From Candidatus Zixiibacteriota bacterium (GTDB lineage Bacteria > Zixibacteria > MSB-5A5 > GN15 > FEB-12): a DNA stretch of 5,438 nucleotides. Shown here one piece after another: positions 4,528 through 5,438 of the stretch (position 1 is its first letter; each line of letters starts with the position of its first letter). The position numbers and the translations under genes were made by a program. Under the pieces are notes generated by a model. The model did not search any database. It was not told where the DNA came from and saw nothing but the letters and a program-made list of their open reading frames with translations. The DNA is taken from positions 1 through 5,438 of the forward strand of contig JADFLZ010000177.1 of assembly GCA_022564135.1 (NCBI GenBank), written 5' to 3'.

Positions 4528-5438
4528 ATGGGAGCGAAACTCAACAATTTAATCCTGGCAGCCTTATTGGTCGTGGTCTTTTCTGCTGCTGCTTTAGCGC
4601 AGGCGCCCCGGCTGATTAATTACCAGGGCAGAGTCCTGGATGCCGCCGGTGCACCGGTTCCGGATGGCGCACACACTTTTGATTTCTTTATTTACGATGC
4701 GTCCGCAGGGGGTTCAGTTTTGTGGGACGAAATTACCGTCCCTATCAACACTACCGGAGGGCTTTTCACTTACCAGTTAGGAGGAACTTCTACTTTGTTT
4801 CCGTATGACCTGTTTACCAGTAACCTTGAACTCTGGCTGGAAGTTACTGTTGACGGCCAGGTGCAGTCTCCCCGAACACGGCTTATAAGCAATCCCTATT
4901 CGGAAACCGCCGGCAACTTAAGCTACCTAAACCCCTTCACTGGATTCTTAGGTTGGAAAACGGATGCCGGTGCCAATCAATTTAGCACATATGGTTTAGA
5001 CGGGCTGGAGCAAATCCGCCTTTGGGGTGCCAACTGGGGAGAAATTTTTCTCCACGATGGTGATGCCAGCAATGACCGAACTGTCGTTTTGACAGCCAAC
5101 ATTTCTGGCGGTGGTGAACTGGATTTAAGAGATGACGACGGAGTTTCAACAATCAACCTCCACGGCGGACAGACCGGAAATACTTCGGTAGAGTTTCCTA
5201 CCGACGCCATTTATCATGATGAAATTCTTGATGAACCCGGGGTTGCAAATAAGGTGCGTTCGCAGCTCTTCTTTCAATTAACGTCACTTGGTTCTTTTGT
5301 GATCGATTCTGTGGATATTCAAATTCCTGCACCCGGCTATGTTGAAATCACCGCAGGTTGTTATATCAATGCGTACCATACAACCGGCACACATACCGAA
5401 ATATGGGTCGGCATTTCGAAATCATCTGGTTCTTTGAA
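4528..5438 (+). CDS. Secreted 'NYQGR' family surface/fibre-like protein, 5' part (3' end cut by window)
   Basis: The frame is open from ATG 4528 to the window edge: 303 codons and no stop, so the C-terminus is missing. GGGAG at 4516-4520 lies seven bases before the ATG. Residues 1-24 are a signal peptide (hydrophobic 8-22, likely cleavage after ALA). The mature N-terminus begins RLINYQGRVLDAAGAPVPDG (28-47), continues through FDFFIYDASAGGSVLWDE (51-68), and ends this domain at QSPRTRLISNPYSETAGN (113-130). This is the signature of a widespread exported family in FCB bacteria and Planctomycetes with fibre-like or surface roles that are poorly defined. Residues 163-235 have short beta-strand-like units (IRLWGANWGEIFLHDGD, GGELDLRDDDGVSTINLHGG) leading to YHDEILDEPGVANK (229-242), resembling repetitive stalks of tail-fibre-like proteins. 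The following part (244-303) looks like a new beta domain. No enzyme motif is visible. It has its own candidate promoter and ribosome site, so it may not belong to the upstream operon. Confidence 0.82.
   Translation, partial: MGAKLNNLILAALLVVVFSAAALAQAPRLINYQGRVLDAAGAPVPDGAHTFDFFIYDASAGGSVLWDEITVPINTTGGLFTYQLGGTSTLFPYDLFTSNLELWLEVTVDGQVQSPRTRLISNPYSETAGNLSYLNPFTGFLGWKTDAGANQFSTYGLDGLEQIRLWGANWGEIFLHDGDASNDRTVVLTANISGGGELDLRDDDGVSTINLHGGQTGNTSVEFPTDAIYHDEILDEPGVANKVRSQLFFQLTSLGSFVIDSVDIQIPAPGYVEITAGCYINAYHTTGTHTEIWVGISKSSGSL

Noticed and set aside
4977..5210. 77-codon minus-strand open frame
   Set aside because: It lies opposite the truncated NYQGR-family gene, whose frame has a signal peptide, ribosome site and family motifs.

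Overview
The window reads entirely on the + strand. It holds the last 24 codons of one gene, three complete genes and the first 303 codons of a fifth. The four genes whose N-termini are visible all begin with Sec-type signal peptides, so this is a locus for exported proteins. The organism is most likely a Gram-negative-type bacterium of the FCB superphylum. I favour candidate phylum Zixibacteria or a close relative, for three reasons: the C-terminal dockerin-like pairs of the 'DLNGDG...LDLTxxVDxIFRGG' type, the 'NYQGR ... EILDEPG' surface-protein family, and the metal-motif-less amidohydrolase best known from Bacteroidetes-like genomes. This placement is an inference from protein style, not a database result. 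No tRNA, rRNA, CRISPR array, transposase or integrase is visible.

Layout. Positions 1-75 are the 3' end of an upstream gene, which overlaps the next start codon by ATGA. Positions 72-1418 encode a secreted amidohydrolase-superfamily protein that has lost the usual HxH metal motif. A GC-rich hairpin at 1422-1443 probably closes that operon. Positions 1444-1679 are a spacer with a consensus TTGACA, a pyrimidine-rich leader and a short coding-like fragment. Positions 1680-2342 encode a small secreted protein with a low-complexity linker, a glycine-rich 'GFWPG' motif and a C-terminal pair of dockerin-like calcium-loop repeats. Positions 2431-4422 (GTG start) encode a 663-residue mosaic: signal peptide, cupredoxin (plastocyanin-like) domain, two tandem copies of a ~228-residue lectin-like plus thrombospondin-type-3 module, and the same dockerin-like pair. 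From 4528 to the window edge runs an N-terminal portion of a 'NYQGR' family surface or fibre-like protein, behind a perfect TATAAT.

How the genes may work together. The first two genes look like one translationally coupled amidohydrolase operon and are probably independent of the rest. The 1680 and 2431 genes share strong AGGAGGT ribosome sites at the same spacing and the same C-terminal module. Their products are probably carried to, or assembled at, the same extracellular location through that module. The most notable structural observation is that all four dockerin-like loops are one residue longer than the textbook dockerin calcium loop, and that cysteines bracket them at exactly 35-residue intervals in both proteins. 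The locus could therefore represent a non-cellulosomal, disulfide-stabilised dockerin-like tag system for cell-surface proteins. The role of the tag (cohesin binding or a sorting signal) cannot be decided from this window.
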